A DNA stretch of 64,000 nucleotides from Hondaea fermentalgiana (GCA_014084085.1 NPFB01000025.1:85093-149092); one strand, 5' to 3'. Shown: positions 28,097 through 38,760, counted from the first letter of the stretch. The notes: generated by a model not told the origin, from the letters alone. Numbers and translations: made by a program.

Positions 28097-30702
28097 ATGT
28101 GCGCTGCGCGGGACGACCTCGAGGAGGAGGCGGCTCGCGCCGTGGCGCGGCTGGAGCAGGAGGCGCCGGGGCCCAACGTGCTGCGCGTGCTGGTGGCGAC
28201 GGACAACCATCTTGGCTACAAGGAGAATGACCCCGTGCGAGGCGAGGTAGGTTCAGGCAGCGCAGCGAGCAAGAGGCCGTCAAGGGATAAAGAAGGCTAA
28301 CTTTGCGAGCTCGCTCGCTCGCTCACTCACTTCGCTGGCTCGCTCGCTCACGCGCGCAGGACTCGTTTCGGACAATGGAAGAGATCTTTGAAATTGGCAG
28401 ACGATGCCACGTGGACATGGCAGTGCTCGGCGGCGACCTCTTTCACATTAACAAGCCAACGAGGAGCACCATGGTCCGCACAATGGAAATCTTCCGCAAA
28501 CACACGCGCGGCGGTCGCGATCTCGACCTCATTGTGCGTGGCAAATTCGGTCGCACTACCGAGGAGGGCGTCAACTTCGAAGACGAGAATCAAGCCGTTG
28601 ATCTTCCCGTCTTTATCATCCATGGCAACCACGATGACCCGACCCGCGATGGTGGACAGTTCCAGGCCTTGTCGGCCTTGGACTTGCTCCAGTCCAACGG
28701 TCTCGTCAACTACTTTGGTCGTGTGCAGAAAATGGACGACGCCGTCTTGGAACCCGTGCTTATTGAAAAAGGCTCTGCTAAACTTCGACTCTATGGTATG
28801 GGCTGGATTCGCGATGAACGCATGCACCGCATGTTTTCCAAAGGCCAAGTATCCTTCAAGCGTCACCTCCCGGGAAATCTGGAGGAAGATGAAAGCGAGG
28901 GTGGCAACAACGGCAACGAAGAGGATGAGGACAATAGCATGTCAGGTGAGGGCGCGAGCGCCCGTGATCGGGACTGGCTCAACGTCTTTATGGTACACCA
29001 GAACCGCGACTTTAAGGGTCGTGGCGCCAAGAATTGCTTCAATGATGAGATGATTCCTGCGTTTATCAATCTTGTGTTCTTTGGACATGAGCATGAGAGC
29101 ATGATCGAACCGCAGGAAAGCATCAAGAATCCCGAGACCTTTTTGTCCCAGCCAGGATCCTCTGTGGCGACGAGTCTCATCGCTGCCGAGGCCGAGCCCA
29201 AGCACGTGGGCATCATGGAAATTCAGATCGATTCAGAGAATGGAGTGGCAAAATTTGATCTTACCCCCGTGCGTCTGCGGACTGTGCGGCCATTCATCAT
29301 GGATGAGATTATCCTCGAAGACATTGATGCACTCGACAAGGACGCCAGCGAAGCCGACAAGGTCGATGCAGTCCAACGCGTCATCGCCATCAAGGTAAGC
29401 GAGATGATCGAGCAAGCGCGAGAGTCCTTTCGCGAGCTCAATCCCACTGCATCTGCCTCCGAGGTGAAAAAGATGTTACCTCTTATTCGGCTTCGTGTGG
29501 AGCATACCTCGTTTCCGGTGCTCAATCTGCAGCGCTTTGGCGACAAATTTATCGGCAAGGTGGCCAATCCCAAGGATTTGGTCTTCTTCTTCAGACGTCG
29601 CAAGCTGCGCGAGCGCGGCGCCAAGAGCGAGGGCGGTCTCGATGACGAGGTCGATGTAGCCGCCGACGAAATCTCTGCAGGGACGCGCATTAACGGACTC
29701 ATTGAAGACATTCTCAGCGGCGACAACAAGCTCACATTTATTCCTGATCGAGAGCTTCACTTTAATATTCAGGAATACGTCGAAAAGGGGGAAGCTCGTC
29801 TCCTCGAGACGTATCTTGACGACTACATCAAGACCAGTCAAGCCTTGATCTTGCGTCAACATGGCGCGTCCAAGGACGACGACAACGAAAATGGCGATGA
29901 TGATACTTTTCCCGAAGACGACGAGAAAATCTTTCAAGAGGACAGTATTCTTGAGCAGGTCCGCAAGGTTGCTGACAAGCGTAACCGCAATGCCTCGCTT
30001 CGGCTTTCCAAGGCTCTCGATCCAAAGGATAACGAGGCAGCGCCCAAGGATACCAGGACCCAGCCGTCGATCAAGTCTGCTCGTGGAAAGAAAAAAGCAT
30101 CAACTTCCTCTTCCTCTTCCTCTTCATCTGCGCTTCGGCAGACGACGTTGTCAAGCTTTAGTCGGCAGCAGAATGATTCTGACGATTCTGAAGCCGACGA
30201 CTTTGCGGCGGTTCAATACGACGATGTCAGCGACAGTGAGCAAGGTGACAGTGGAGGAAAAGTCGCCAAGAGCAAAGCCCCTCGCAAAGGCCGTCAGACC
30301 AAGTCTGCCACGTCAGCCAAGTCTTCTGCAGCTTCCAAGAGCAAGAGCACGGCCACGAGCACGAGCACGGCGAGAAGAAAAAGGCCCGTTGCTGACATCG
30401 TGCTCGATTCGAGCGACGACGACGACGACGACGGTGCTGTCTATGTGGGAAATGACAAGGATGACGACGACGATGACGAGGATTCTGACGAGGAAGAGTT
30501 TGGGGCTCGCGCTCGCGCTCGTGCAAAGTCGAAGCGTTTGCCACCGTCGCGTCAGCAAAGCGCGGCGCAGCCCAAGGGAAAAGCCACGCGAGGGCGTAGA
30601 GCTGCCCGGAAATCTGTCTCGTACGCGGAAAGCGCTGATGAGATTGAAGACAGTGCCGACGAATCCGTTCCAAGCCCGAAAAGTAAGCGTCGGCGACGCT
30701 AA
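28097..30702 (+). CDS. MRE11: Double-strand-break repair nuclease MRE11, two exons
   Basis: Exons 28097-28246 and 28360-30702 join to 830 residues. All phosphoesterase motifs of the nuclease core are present: DNHLGY (36-41), GGDLFH (74-79), GNHDD (139-143), VHQNR (262-266) and GHEHE (292-296). These bind the two Mn ions used for 3'-5' exonuclease and endonuclease activity in the MRE11-RAD50-NBS1 complex. The capping and RAD50-binding region follows to about 600. The C-terminal 200 residues are long, Ser/Lys/Asp-rich and disordered, with DNA-binding-type basic clusters and a QTTLSSF element resembling a PCNA-interacting peptide without its second aromatic. A loop rich in Glu/Gly/Asn (about 224-252) is inserted before VHQNR. 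The protein is longer than the human one (708), due to the tail. Confidence 0.95.
28247..28359 (+). other. Intron of MRE11
   Basis: A 113-base phase-0 intron with donor GTAGGT after codon 50 and acceptor CGCGCAG. Its body is rich in GCTC/CTCA repeats. Splicing joins VRGE to DSFRTMEEI, the expected MRE11 sequence after the first phosphoesterase motif. Without splicing, an in-frame stop near 28298 ends the first frame. Confidence 0.9.
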
Positions 30703-30728
30703 ATTTTTTCTTCTTGCTTTATCCTATT

Positions 30729-30812
30729 CCCCCCCCCCCCCATCATCTACAATCAAACAAACAATGTCATGGACCATTTCATCAATCAATCGATCAATCA
30801 ATCAATCAATCG
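30729..30812. repeat. Poly-C tract and (ATCA)n array
   Basis: A run of about 13 C at 30729-30741, and ATCA tandem units at about 30779-30812, in the 175-base spacer between the MRE11 stop and the convergent EF-hand gene stop. Confidence 0.85.
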
Positions 30813-30877
30813 AACAAGCAGAAAAATGAGCAAAGCTCTTACTAAAATCATTGAGCATAAAACAACGTGTGATCGTC

Positions 30878-33800
30878 TTACTTCTTCGCACTTTTGCGGC
30901 CAGCGCGAGAGAAAATGCGATCCTCAGCAATGGGGTCATAAGAGTCTCGGCGACGTCGATTTTCTCTTGGTGACGGACTGCGACTTCTGCTTCGGCTACG
31001 GTTCCGATGATGACGTGACTGCTGTCGAGCTGGCGAGCGGCGTTTTGCCGCGCGCCTCCTTCGCACAACGACCTCGCTGTTTTCACTTTCCGAATCGCTG
31101 CTGGGAGCGTCTCTCTTAGTGTCCACAGTGCGCCATCGACGATCTCGGCTTGCTGAGCTGGAGGAGGACGCCGAGCTAGATGCACGAGAAGACTCACTTT
31201 TGTCACCATCATCCGACTCAGAACTCTGACTACGATCCCGATGATGCCGGCGTCTATGGTTGCTTCGTCGGTGTGTTTTCGACGGTTTGGTCTTTTTCGA
31301 CTTTTTCGCAGCTTTCCGCTTGGGCGACTTGCGTCTTCCGCGACTTCCCCGGTGCCTCGAATCGTTGTCGTCGCTATCCTCGTCATCGTCACTCCTTGTG
31401 AATGCTTCGGCGATGATGGCTCGAAGGGCCTCCTCGCCTTCGCTCCGCAAGCTCGTTTGCATTCTTCTCCCAGACTCCCAGTCATCATCAGGAGCGTACA
31501 GAGCAGCTGACGATGACGCATACATAGGATTGCTCTCACGAGCGTGCGGTATGTATCTGTCTGTATGAGATCGTAGAGTGGCCGCAAAGCGAGCCTTTGC
31601 ACGTTGTCGTGTTTTGGCACTTGCCGCATGATCCACAACGCGGTGCGCGGTGGACCCTGCGTGATCATAAAAGACTTCCGGGTCTTGTTGAGTAAGAACG
31701 GCACGCCAAGCTTGCTGCGAGACGCCGTCTGCTAGCCGATCGTCATCTGCACCTTCACAGATGCCAAGATACTCGGCGCTTTGTCGAGGCGTCGCGCTGC
31801 CTCGCAGCCATGCTTTGACCTTGGTGTCACCAGCGCGAGCCTCTGTATCAGAGATTGCTAAAGCTTTCGGTGTGAGCATATGTGCAATCGAGTGGTGCCG
31901 AAGCGGCCCTCTGAAGCCATCGTACCCGCTTCCGTCAACAATGGTTCGCGCTTCCTCTCGATCGTTGTCTTCTTCCTCGGAACGATGATTTCTTCGTCGG
32001 CTTGGAGAACGACGACGTCGAAGCCTTCGTTGTCTGTCCTGGGCAATGACGATATCTGCAGCCTCGCGCGAAGCGGCGCGATCTTGGCGAGAGACAATCC
32101 ATCGCAAGAGGTCTTTGTAATGCACAAGGTCGGCATTATCGAATTGCGCAAAACGCCTCGCAAGCATGGCCACCTCGACCTCTGTCACAGGAAGAGCAAG
32201 TACGCGCGCAGCCTCGCGGAACTCTCTCCTCGACACACGTCCATCATCCGCGAGGTCATAGACCCGGAATACATCCATATAGTCGGTTCCATCGGCCTGA
32301 ACTTCGCGCAATCTCCGTAGCACGCGCGCGGCAAGCTGGTCCAGTTCCAAGTCAGAGAACCCGGCAAAATGTACAAAGCCGGCGTAATCAACTTCGTCAC
32401 GTGCTCGAGGGTCGAATCTTGCGAGGAGAGACCTCCGTTCGCTTGCGCTAAATTGGAGCCCGAGTTTGCTAAGGCCGGCGAAAAATTCTGCTTGCGTGCA
32501 GTGCGAGCGTCCCGAGGAGTCAAAGTTAGCAAAGATGGCTTGCAAGTCTAGATCCGCACCTGCTTCGTGCAAAAGAGCAGCTGTGCGAATAGAATTGCGA
32601 ATGCTCGCTTCTAGGCCGGACAGGTCATGATCTTGAATCGCGCCTGCCTCGCCGTGAGGCGCCACAAAGTCGAGAAAGGCAACGTAATCGATGCGACCAG
32701 CCTGCTGCCGTTGCTCGCTTTTGCGTCGTTGGAAACGCGACATGAGGCGTCGCAGCTCCGACTCGCGCAGACGTAGCCCCAGCGTGCGCAGGCAGGTTTG
32801 TCGAAAATCAACGCGGGATATCTCGCCCTCATCTCTTTTGTCGAGGGCGCGGAAGGCAGCCCAGGCGCTCACGCCGCGCGCGGCCGCCACCCGCAATTGG
32901 GCCTGAATTGCGCGAGCCAAGGCCTCTTCAGCATGCATGAGGGCCTCAAACTTGCCATAGTCCACGCGCGGTCCGAGAGTCTCCTGACGCGGGCCCTCGA
33001 GGTCTCCATTTCGCGGAGCGCACAGGCTCGCCACGGCACGAAGATCCTCCATGGGCACCACGAGGCCCAGCTTGCGAACAGCGGAAATGTACTGCGGGAA
33101 GGACACCGTGCCGTCGCCCGCGCGGTCAATCTCCGCAAAAGGTTTACGTACATCAGCGGCCTCGCGTCGTGTCTCGGTGAGCTCGAGTAATTGCTGCCGG
33201 ACTCGCTCAAGTGCGTCAGATGCGTCGGTCGCAGGGTTCCGGGTACCCGCGGCGCGAGCTGCTCGACCATTGATTCCAGCGCCGCTGCGTGCGAGACGCA
33301 AGAGCTCGACATAGTCAATTTGTCCCGCTGGCGTGTTGGGAGCGAGGATGCGGGTTCTTCGCTCCAGGAGAGATACCTCGGCGTCTGTCAGCGTGCATCC
33401 GAGAAGCGCGCACGCTTTTGCTACGCTCTTGAGCGAGACGAGAGTTGAGTCCTTTGTGGCAAAAAGCTCAAAGGCGTCGACAGGGCGCATATTACGTCCT
33501 CGAGCTCGCCGAAGCGCCTTTTCAAGGCGAAGCAAGACCTCGTCTGCGCTGTCAAAGATACCCGACTGAGCTACAGAGCTTTCCGTGTATCCTTGACCAC
33601 GCTCCAAGAGATCGATGAGGCGCTTCCAATCTGCGGACCCAGTGCCCTTGGGGTCAAGTACGGCACAGAGCTCGTCAAAGTGATGGCGTGGAAGCGGTCG
33701 GATCTGGGCTGCGCGAAAGGCGTCCTGGAGAGACGCGAGCGAAATGCGGCCGGGGCGTGTAGGGATGTCTGCAAAGTCCTCGAGAAGGGCGGGAAAGCTA

Positions 33801-35194
33801 AAGACAGCGCCACCATGTTTGGCTGCCGCAGCTTTGGCACGTCGGATGCCACGTCGAAGCACAGCAAGAGCCTCTTGCAGCGCAGGCGTCCAGTCGGCTT
33901 CCGCAAGACTTGGGGAAGAATCGAGACTCTCTGTCTCGTCAAAGTTTGGAAGGTGGCGTGGCAGCGAGTGCTCGACCAGACGCGCTCGCACACGAGAAAG
34001 AGGAACTCGCCGCTCGTAACTTCCGTCTTCGAATTTGATCTCGAGTGTCTTGCCGTCGCGATTGAGACGCTCCACCACCGCAGGAAGCCAGGCATTGCCT
34101 CCCAGGAACTGTGCTTCAACGTCTTGGCCCGGATGAAATCGCGTGCGCAAAGGGGAACGTGACCTCCTGGGCGAGCCGGCAAACGGGACGATGGCGGCGT
34201 TTTCGGATTCTACATGGTCCAAAAAGGACTTGATTCTGCGAAAAGGGATTTTATTGTCATTGCCGGGGTCGAAGTGTCGCGTAATCCGGGACCACTCGCG
34301 TCTTGAGCACGAGGCTCCAAGGTCAGTGAGGATGCGAATGACTTGCTTTCGCGAGAATGTGAGATGTCGCTCGCTCTGGCCGTCGAGAGGCGCAGTGAGG
34401 AGAGAGGCCCAGCCGTCCTGGGCACACTTGCTTCTGATTTGAGCTTCCACACTTTCCATAAGGGTCTGTACGGAGTTCGTATCCGGGGAAAGCGAGCGCG
34501 CTGAGACGTGATCGCTACGCTCACTACTTGCTGAGCTAGCCACACTGCTTGTTGTACTTTGCGTATCCAGTTCAGATTCATCGTCCGGGTCTGCGCCAAA
34601 GCCTTGGAACCGGGGTAAGGAATTATGGTCTTCGACGTAGGTTTCGAGATCGCGAAGCGAGTCTGCGAGTAAGGCGCCAAGACCGACCTTTGCACGGGCC
34701 TCGCATCGCTCGCCTGAAAGCACGTGGATCGCAGCACTAAGGCTCGTGCGCACGTTGCACAGGGGAAGCTGAGCGGTTGCACGATACTCGTAGCGATCGA
34801 ATTCGGTTCGTGCATAGATTGAGATTGTAATATGACTTGATCGGCTCCACTGATCAAAGGCCGCGCACCATTCTTTCCAATCAACTTTGAGTGAGATGCG
34901 TCGCGTAATTTGCCTTGCGGCCTGGGTAGATGGGGATCGAGCTCGAAAAAGTGAAAGTCTGCCGGGTGACTTGGCGTTTTGAGAGGCAGCCTTGGTCTTA
35001 ATCACGTGGGATCGTTTGGTCTCTCCGCAGCACGATACTTCGGCAAAGACTGCCCACGTGGACTTGTTGTCTTCTCTGTTCGCGTTGCGGGTCCGTGAGC
35101 GCCCACGACGTCTCGGAGATCGCTCATGGTGTTGCTCGTGCACCGCAACTGAAAGTGTCGCGGTGCGGAGCTGGACCGCGAGTCTGCGTGTCAT
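30878..35194 (-). CDS. C2-like / Tudor-like / multi-EF-hand protein with SR-rich tail
   Basis: About 1438 residues from the ATG at 35194; the frame's first ATG at 35314 would add 40 basic residues. The N-terminal 170 residues are beta-rich and C2-like, starting at RRLAVQLRTATLSVAV. Residues about 352-405 (GQDVEAQFLGGNAWLPAVV, then KFEDGSYERRVPLSRVRA) look like a Tudor-type barrel. From about 430 to 1130 a series of EF-hand pairs follows, with loops such as DRAGDGTVSFPQ, DKRDEGEISRVD and DLADDGRVSRRE next to several degenerate ones. The tail has Ser/Arg, Lys and acidic runs like splicing or chromatin proteins. Length and repeated EF-hand pairs recall EFCAB6-type proteins, but I would not name an orthologue. 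It is convergent with MRE11. Confidence 0.68.
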   Translation of the reverse strand: MTRRLAVQLRTATLSVAVHEQHHERSPRRRGRSRTRNANREDNKSTWAVFAEVSCCGETKRSHVIKTKAASQNAKSPGRLSLFRARSPSTQAARQITRRISLKVDWKEWCAAFDQWSRSSHITISIYARTEFDRYEYRATAQLPLCNVRTSLSAAIHVLSGERCEARAKVGLGALLADSLRDLETYVEDHNSLPRFQGFGADPDDESELDTQSTTSSVASSASSERSDHVSARSLSPDTNSVQTLMESVEAQIRSKCAQDGWASLLTAPLDGQSERHLTFSRKQVIRILTDLGASCSRREWSRITRHFDPGNDNKIPFRRIKSFLDHVESENAAIVPFAGSPRRSRSPLRTRFHPGQDVEAQFLGGNAWLPAVVERLNRDGKTLEIKFEDGSYERRVPLSRVRARLVEHSLPRHLPNFDETESLDSSPSLAEADWTPALQEALAVLRRGIRRAKAAAAKHGGAVFSFPALLEDFADIPTRPGRISLASLQDAFRAAQIRPLPRHHFDELCAVLDPKGTGSADWKRLIDLLERGQGYTESSVAQSGIFDSADEVLLRLEKALRRARGRNMRPVDAFELFATKDSTLVSLKSVAKACALLGCTLTDAEVSLLERRTRILAPNTPAGQIDYVELLRLARSGAGINGRAARAAGTRNPATDASDALERVRQQLLELTETRREAADVRKPFAEIDRAGDGTVSFPQYISAVRKLGLVVPMEDLRAVASLCAPRNGDLEGPRQETLGPRVDYGKFEALMHAEEALARAIQAQLRVAAARGVSAWAAFRALDKRDEGEISRVDFRQTCLRTLGLRLRESELRRLMSRFQRRKSEQRQQAGRIDYVAFLDFVAPHGEAGAIQDHDLSGLEASIRNSIRTAALLHEAGADLDLQAIFANFDSSGRSHCTQAEFFAGLSKLGLQFSASERRSLLARFDPRARDEVDYAGFVHFAGFSDLELDQLAARVLRRLREVQADGTDYMDVFRVYDLADDGRVSRREFREAARVLALPVTEVEVAMLARRFAQFDNADLVHYKDLLRWIVSRQDRAASREAADIVIAQDRQRRLRRRRSPSRRRNHRSEEEDNDREEARTIVDGSGYDGFRGPLRHHSIAHMLTPKALAISDTEARAGDTKVKAWLRGSATPRQSAEYLGICEGADDDRLADGVSQQAWRAVLTQQDPEVFYDHAGSTAHRVVDHAASAKTRQRAKARFAATLRSHTDRYIPHARESNPMYASSSAALYAPDDDWESGRRMQTSLRSEGEEALRAIIAEAFTRSDDDEDSDDNDSRHRGSRGRRKSPKRKAAKKSKKTKPSKTHRRSNHRRRHHRDRSQSSESDDGDKSESSRASSSASSSSSASRDRRWRTVDTKRDAPSSDSESENSEVVVRRRRAAKRRSPARQQSRHHRNRSRSRSRSPSPRENRRRRDSYDPIAEDRIFSRAGRKSAKK

Positions 35195-35630
35195 GGTATC
35201 TATCCACGCACCGCGCCTCCCTCTTTTGCGAAAGCGTAGCACTTTTGCGATGGCACGTCTTGCGTGCTCGTGCTTGTTGGTGCTTGTGCTAAGGCTCGCG
35301 CATCCGAACAACACGATTGGGAGGGCGGGGGAAAAAATAGCCGTTGGGCCAGATTTCTAATATATTCTAGTAGTCACTGTGGCACTCACTGGCAGTCACA
35401 CATGGCATGGCTGTATATGTTGTAGGCCTATACTGTGGCACAATGGAATTGGCACGGTGACTGTGGGCTCGCTTGCTTGAGGCTTGCTTTCTGACGTCAT
35501 AAACCACAGAGTCATGAGCCGGGTGGCTTATTGCAAATGCATGACAATCTTCCTTTCCTTCTTTTTTTTTTTTCTTCTTTTTTGGTCTTGATGGAAACAG
35601 AGTTGTAAAATACGTGAGTGAAACATTAGC
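35195..35630. other. Spacer between EF-hand gene and HIT-like gene
   Basis: About 436 bases holding the promoter side of the EF-hand gene and the 3' end of the HIT-like gene. Short direct repeats around CACTGTGGCAC and a poly-T/CTTT tract at about 35558-35585 are visible; no gene is seen. Confidence 0.35.
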
Positions 35631-36737
35631 CTAGCGCACAAGCCCCAGGGATGGGTTTTTGAGAAGATCGGCGCAGGCATGACCCTGCTCGAGAATGCAA
35701 AGGACTCGGTCGAGCGTAAGCCAGCCTTCAAGGTAGCGGGGGGAATAACCGAACTCCGTAAGGGGACCCACGAGAAGATGACAGTGAAGATAGCCAATCG
35801 TAGGCGAAGCATGAAAGCCGAACTGGAGATTCTCGGGACGAAGCCAGTACAGAATATCATGACCTTTGAGCGTTTTGCCTGCCCACTTTTCCTGAAAATA
35901 GGACTTGTTGGCGCACACAAAGGTCTCGCCACGTTCACGCAAGTCGCGCAAGAGGGGAATGTCCTCTGGCAAGAGATCAAAGACCCAACGTCGCACACCA
36001 GAGCCAGGAAACATCTTATGCTCGATGTCGCCACATGAGCGGCATGTGGCCTGCATGGCCTGCGCAGTGGGGATGAGTAACATGTGCCAGATCAGAGAGA
36101 GGTCAAGACCAGAGATGCCACGAAAGGCGAGAACCTTTGCGTCTTCAACGTAAAAGCCATTTCTGCCTCCTCGTTCCGCGCCTGCAGGGAGGATTTCGCC
36201 CGAGGCAATTTGGACAAAGATATTTCCCAGGTCCTTGGCACGCTGAGAGAGCTGGGCATTGTACACAAAGTCTGCCATTGGCGTTGGATACTTGCCAGAC
36301 CCTTGCGGCGAGGCGATCTGCGCGAGTGCCGAAGCTTCCTTTTCCTCGTGATCCATACTCAGTTTGTGAAAGAAACGCATGCCCTCTTTGCGGAAGCCCT
36401 GGCGATTTGCGATTTCGAGCACGTCGGCGTCTGTGCTGAGGTTTTCCGAGGGTTGAACTTTTTTTTCGCAAGTCTCCTCGGGGCCCTCGGGTTCGTCGCA
36501 CGAAGAATGATCCAAGCGCAAGAACTTGCGTACGCGTCCAGATCGCGCGGGCGAGCACGCTTTTTTGTCACTCCAGCTCGAGGTTTGGCTTTCCAGGTCA
36601 TCCTCTGCTGCGCAGGAACCGACGATTGCTGCCTTTCTCGTCGCAGCGTCTTGGATCCCGTCTTCTTTAGGATCCAATGCCACGTTGCAGAGTTCCATGT
36701 CATCGGTGAGTCTGCGTCCCACGTCGGCTGCAGACAT
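35631..36737 (-). CDS. HIT-superfamily-like protein with incomplete histidine triad
   Basis: A 368-residue protein. The N-terminal 110 residues look disordered. From about 113 on it has the order of a histidine-triad fold: KEGMRFFHKL, YVEDAKVLAFRGISGLDLS (197-215, the strand that in HIT proteins carries the ED..vaF.Di pattern), WHMLLIPTA (217-225), and near the end FHASPTIGYLHCHLLVG (308-324). The last element resembles the HxHxHxx catalytic triad, but only two of the three histidines (318, 320) are at triad spacing, so activity as a nucleotide hydrolase is doubtful. Insertions make it larger than typical HINT/FHIT proteins, and DcpS-like or aprataxin-like relatives are possible. The ATG at 36737 was chosen because the upstream frame translates a Pro/Ser/Ala/Arg repeat region that looks non-coding. 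Confidence 0.6.
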   Translation of the reverse strand: MSAADVGRRLTDDMELCNVALDPKEDGIQDAATRKAAIVGSCAAEDDLESQTSSWSDKKACSPARSGRVRKFLRLDHSSCDEPEGPEETCEKKVQPSENLSTDADVLEIANRQGFRKEGMRFFHKLSMDHEEKEASALAQIASPQGSGKYPTPMADFVYNAQLSQRAKDLGNIFVQIASGEILPAGAERGGRNGFYVEDAKVLAFRGISGLDLSLIWHMLLIPTAQAMQATCRSCGDIEHKMFPGSGVRRWVFDLLPEDIPLLRDLRERGETFVCANKSYFQEKWAGKTLKGHDILYWLRPENLQFGFHASPTIGYLHCHLLVGPLTEFGYSPRYLEGWLTLDRVLCILEQGHACADLLKNPSLGLVR

Positions 36738-36889
36738 TTTCAGAAACTCTCCTCGACGCGCAGCCGTGCAGCCGTGCAGCCTTGCAGGTAGGAAAAGGCG
36801 GACGCTTCTGGCGTCTTCGCTGCCTTCGGCGTCTCGCGAGTGCTCGCTATCCTCAAATCGAGAAGAGCTTTTCGTTCTCCTGGCAACTA

Positions 36890-37030
36890 TTCTCCGCTCT
36901 GCTCTGCTCTGCGCTGCTCTGCGCTGCGCTGCGCTGCTCTGCGCTGCGCTGCGTTGCTCCGCCTCGTCTGTCGCCCTGCCTGCTTGCTTCCTCGCGCGCC
37001 GCTCCGCTCTGCTCTGCTCTGCTCCGCTCT
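36890..37030. repeat. CTCTG/CGCTG imperfect tandem repeats
   Basis: Interleaved pentamers of the CTCTG and CGCTG type in two clusters upstream of the HIT-like gene. Similar motifs recur near 48190-48215 and 54655-54705 in other intergenic regions of the window. Confidence 0.75.
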
Positions 37031-37565
37031 GCCTCGGCGCGTTTTCGCGTTCGTTCGCGTTTTGCTTGGCCCCGCGGGCCTCGGCTTCTCCTGCTGCTGC
37101 TCCTCCTGCGCGCCTTCCTCGCGCGCGCTTTCCTCCTCGCCCTCCTCGCGCGAGCTTTGTGCGCACGAAGACGCCGCCGATCTCCTCTTTTCGCCTCTTT
37201 CTTCGCCTCGCCTCTCCTCTCCTGTCCTCCTCCCCGCGACGCCGACCGGACCCAGGTCTGCTCCGCGGCCGCCGGGCAGCTGCGCTCGGCAGGCAGGCGG
37301 GCGGGCTCAGGGCGAGGCCGCTTTGTCTCGCCTGCGGCGCGCGGACGCGAGAATGGATGAAGACGCCGGCCGGCCTCAGGGCGATTCGACGTCTGCCACA
37401 GTGTCTAGTGCGGCGCCGCGGCGTGCCCGCCCGCACGTGCCGCGCGGCTGCGCTACGCTTTCTCGCGCCTGCGCTGGGCGCGCGAGGGCCCGCGCTGGGC
37501 GCGCTGGAAGGGGGGAGGCAGGCCTGGCGGCTGGGCGAGGAGGTTGGCGGGACGATACGCTGGCG

Positions 37566-37599
37566 GCTTGGCTTGGCTTGGCTTGGCTTGGCTTGGCTG
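37566..37599. repeat. (GGCTT)n array
   Basis: Six to seven tandem GGCTT units in the low-complexity intergenic region. Confidence 0.85.
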
Positions 37600-38524
37600 G
37601 GCTGGGGAGTGAGTGGCGGATGAGTGGATGACTGAAGGGCGCAGCGCGTGCACGCGACACGACCAGCAGCAGCAGCAGCAACGCTGGGCAAGCTAAGCTA
37701 AGCTGGCCGCGGCGGTCACGCGGTGCACCGCGAGGGGCCACGCTGCTGCTTCTGTGACAGAAGGCAGGCCAGGCTGCAGCCAGCAGCAGGTGGATCGGAT
37801 TGTCTGGCTCTCCGATCTCGAACCCTGGCTCGGCCTCGGACGGGACGGGTCCCCCGCTCGGCACAAGGACTAGCGTCACGGTGGCACGGGGCTCGCTCGC
37901 TCATGCAGCCAGAGCGAGGATCCGGGCGCGGCAGAGAAGTTGGCGTGCGTGCCCCTCCATTGCGTTCCGCAGGTCGCTGTGGCTGTACGTATTATCACAG
38001 CCTCCAGCATCGCAGCGCAGCCTGCCTTGCTGACTGACAGTGAAGGGGGTCGTTGCGAGGTAACCTTGTCATTGAGGAGAGGAGAATGGAGAAGCGGTCG
38101 AGTTCAGAATCAGCGGCTGCGGCGGGCCGGCTGTGGACCAGCGAGCGAGGGAAAGAAAGCAAATCTCGACACGCGAGCCACACGAGCGGACGAACGAAGA
38201 ACTTGCCGCCACGGCGTACGCACTTGTAGTACGCGATGAGGACGTTGATGACGACGACCGGGCAGCGTAGGTCTGCTGCGTCCCAGCGCGGGTAGGTGGG
38301 AGGGGTGGAATGGGTATGAATGAATGTGCAAAAGGCGGAAATGATTCCTCGCGTCAGCGTTGAAATAGGTTGGAAGAACGGACCGTCACGTGAATGCTTT
38401 CTTATTCAATGCCTTGAGAGAAGGAGTACGAATTGTTGCCATTGGTGCCGTGAGTCGTGGAGTGCACAAAGAAGTGCGCGCAAGGACGCTTCAAGCGATG
38501 CGAATGTCGCTTGTTTGAGCACTC

Positions 38525-38525
38525 G

Positions 38526-38561
<36 letters not shown>
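38525..38561. repeat. (GTGC)n microsatellite
   Basis: Tetranucleotide tandem array about 200 bases from the TAF8 stop. It is the reverse-complement type of the ACGC array at 24755. Confidence 0.9.
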
Positions 38562-38760
38562 TACGTGCTGCCCTTGCTGCCAAGATGTCAAGGGAAGAAA
38601 AAACGGGAGACTGTTGCAGAATCAAATGCATTCATGTTTTTTTATTGTCGGGTAATGTAATGAGCTTCTCTTCTCCTCTCTCTTCTCCTCTCCTTTTGCC
38701 CCTTTTCCATTTGCAGCGCACGTGCACAGATCCTTGACCTGACAGTGAAGAACATGATTG

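Larger units (their letters stand above)
36738..38760. other. Two-kilobase low-complexity intergenic region
   Basis: The region lies between the start of the HIT-like gene and the stop of TAF8. It holds pyrimidine-rich CTCTG/CGCTG arrays (about 36890-37030), a GGCTT array (37566-37599), a GC-rich middle and a GTGC microsatellite (38525-38561). Open frames here are compositionally biased and overlap on several strands, so I do not call genes. It is the largest apparently gene-free stretch in the window. Confidence 0.45.

Noticed and set aside
36738..37691. N-terminal extension of the HIT-like frame by 318 codons
   Set aside because: Translates GGCTT and CTCTG repeats into Pro/Ser/Ala/Arg runs; no similarity to any fold.
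37800..37890. tRNA-like GTTCGA T-loop on the minus strand
   Set aside because: The stem around GTTCGA does not pair and no D-arm or acceptor stem can be drawn.
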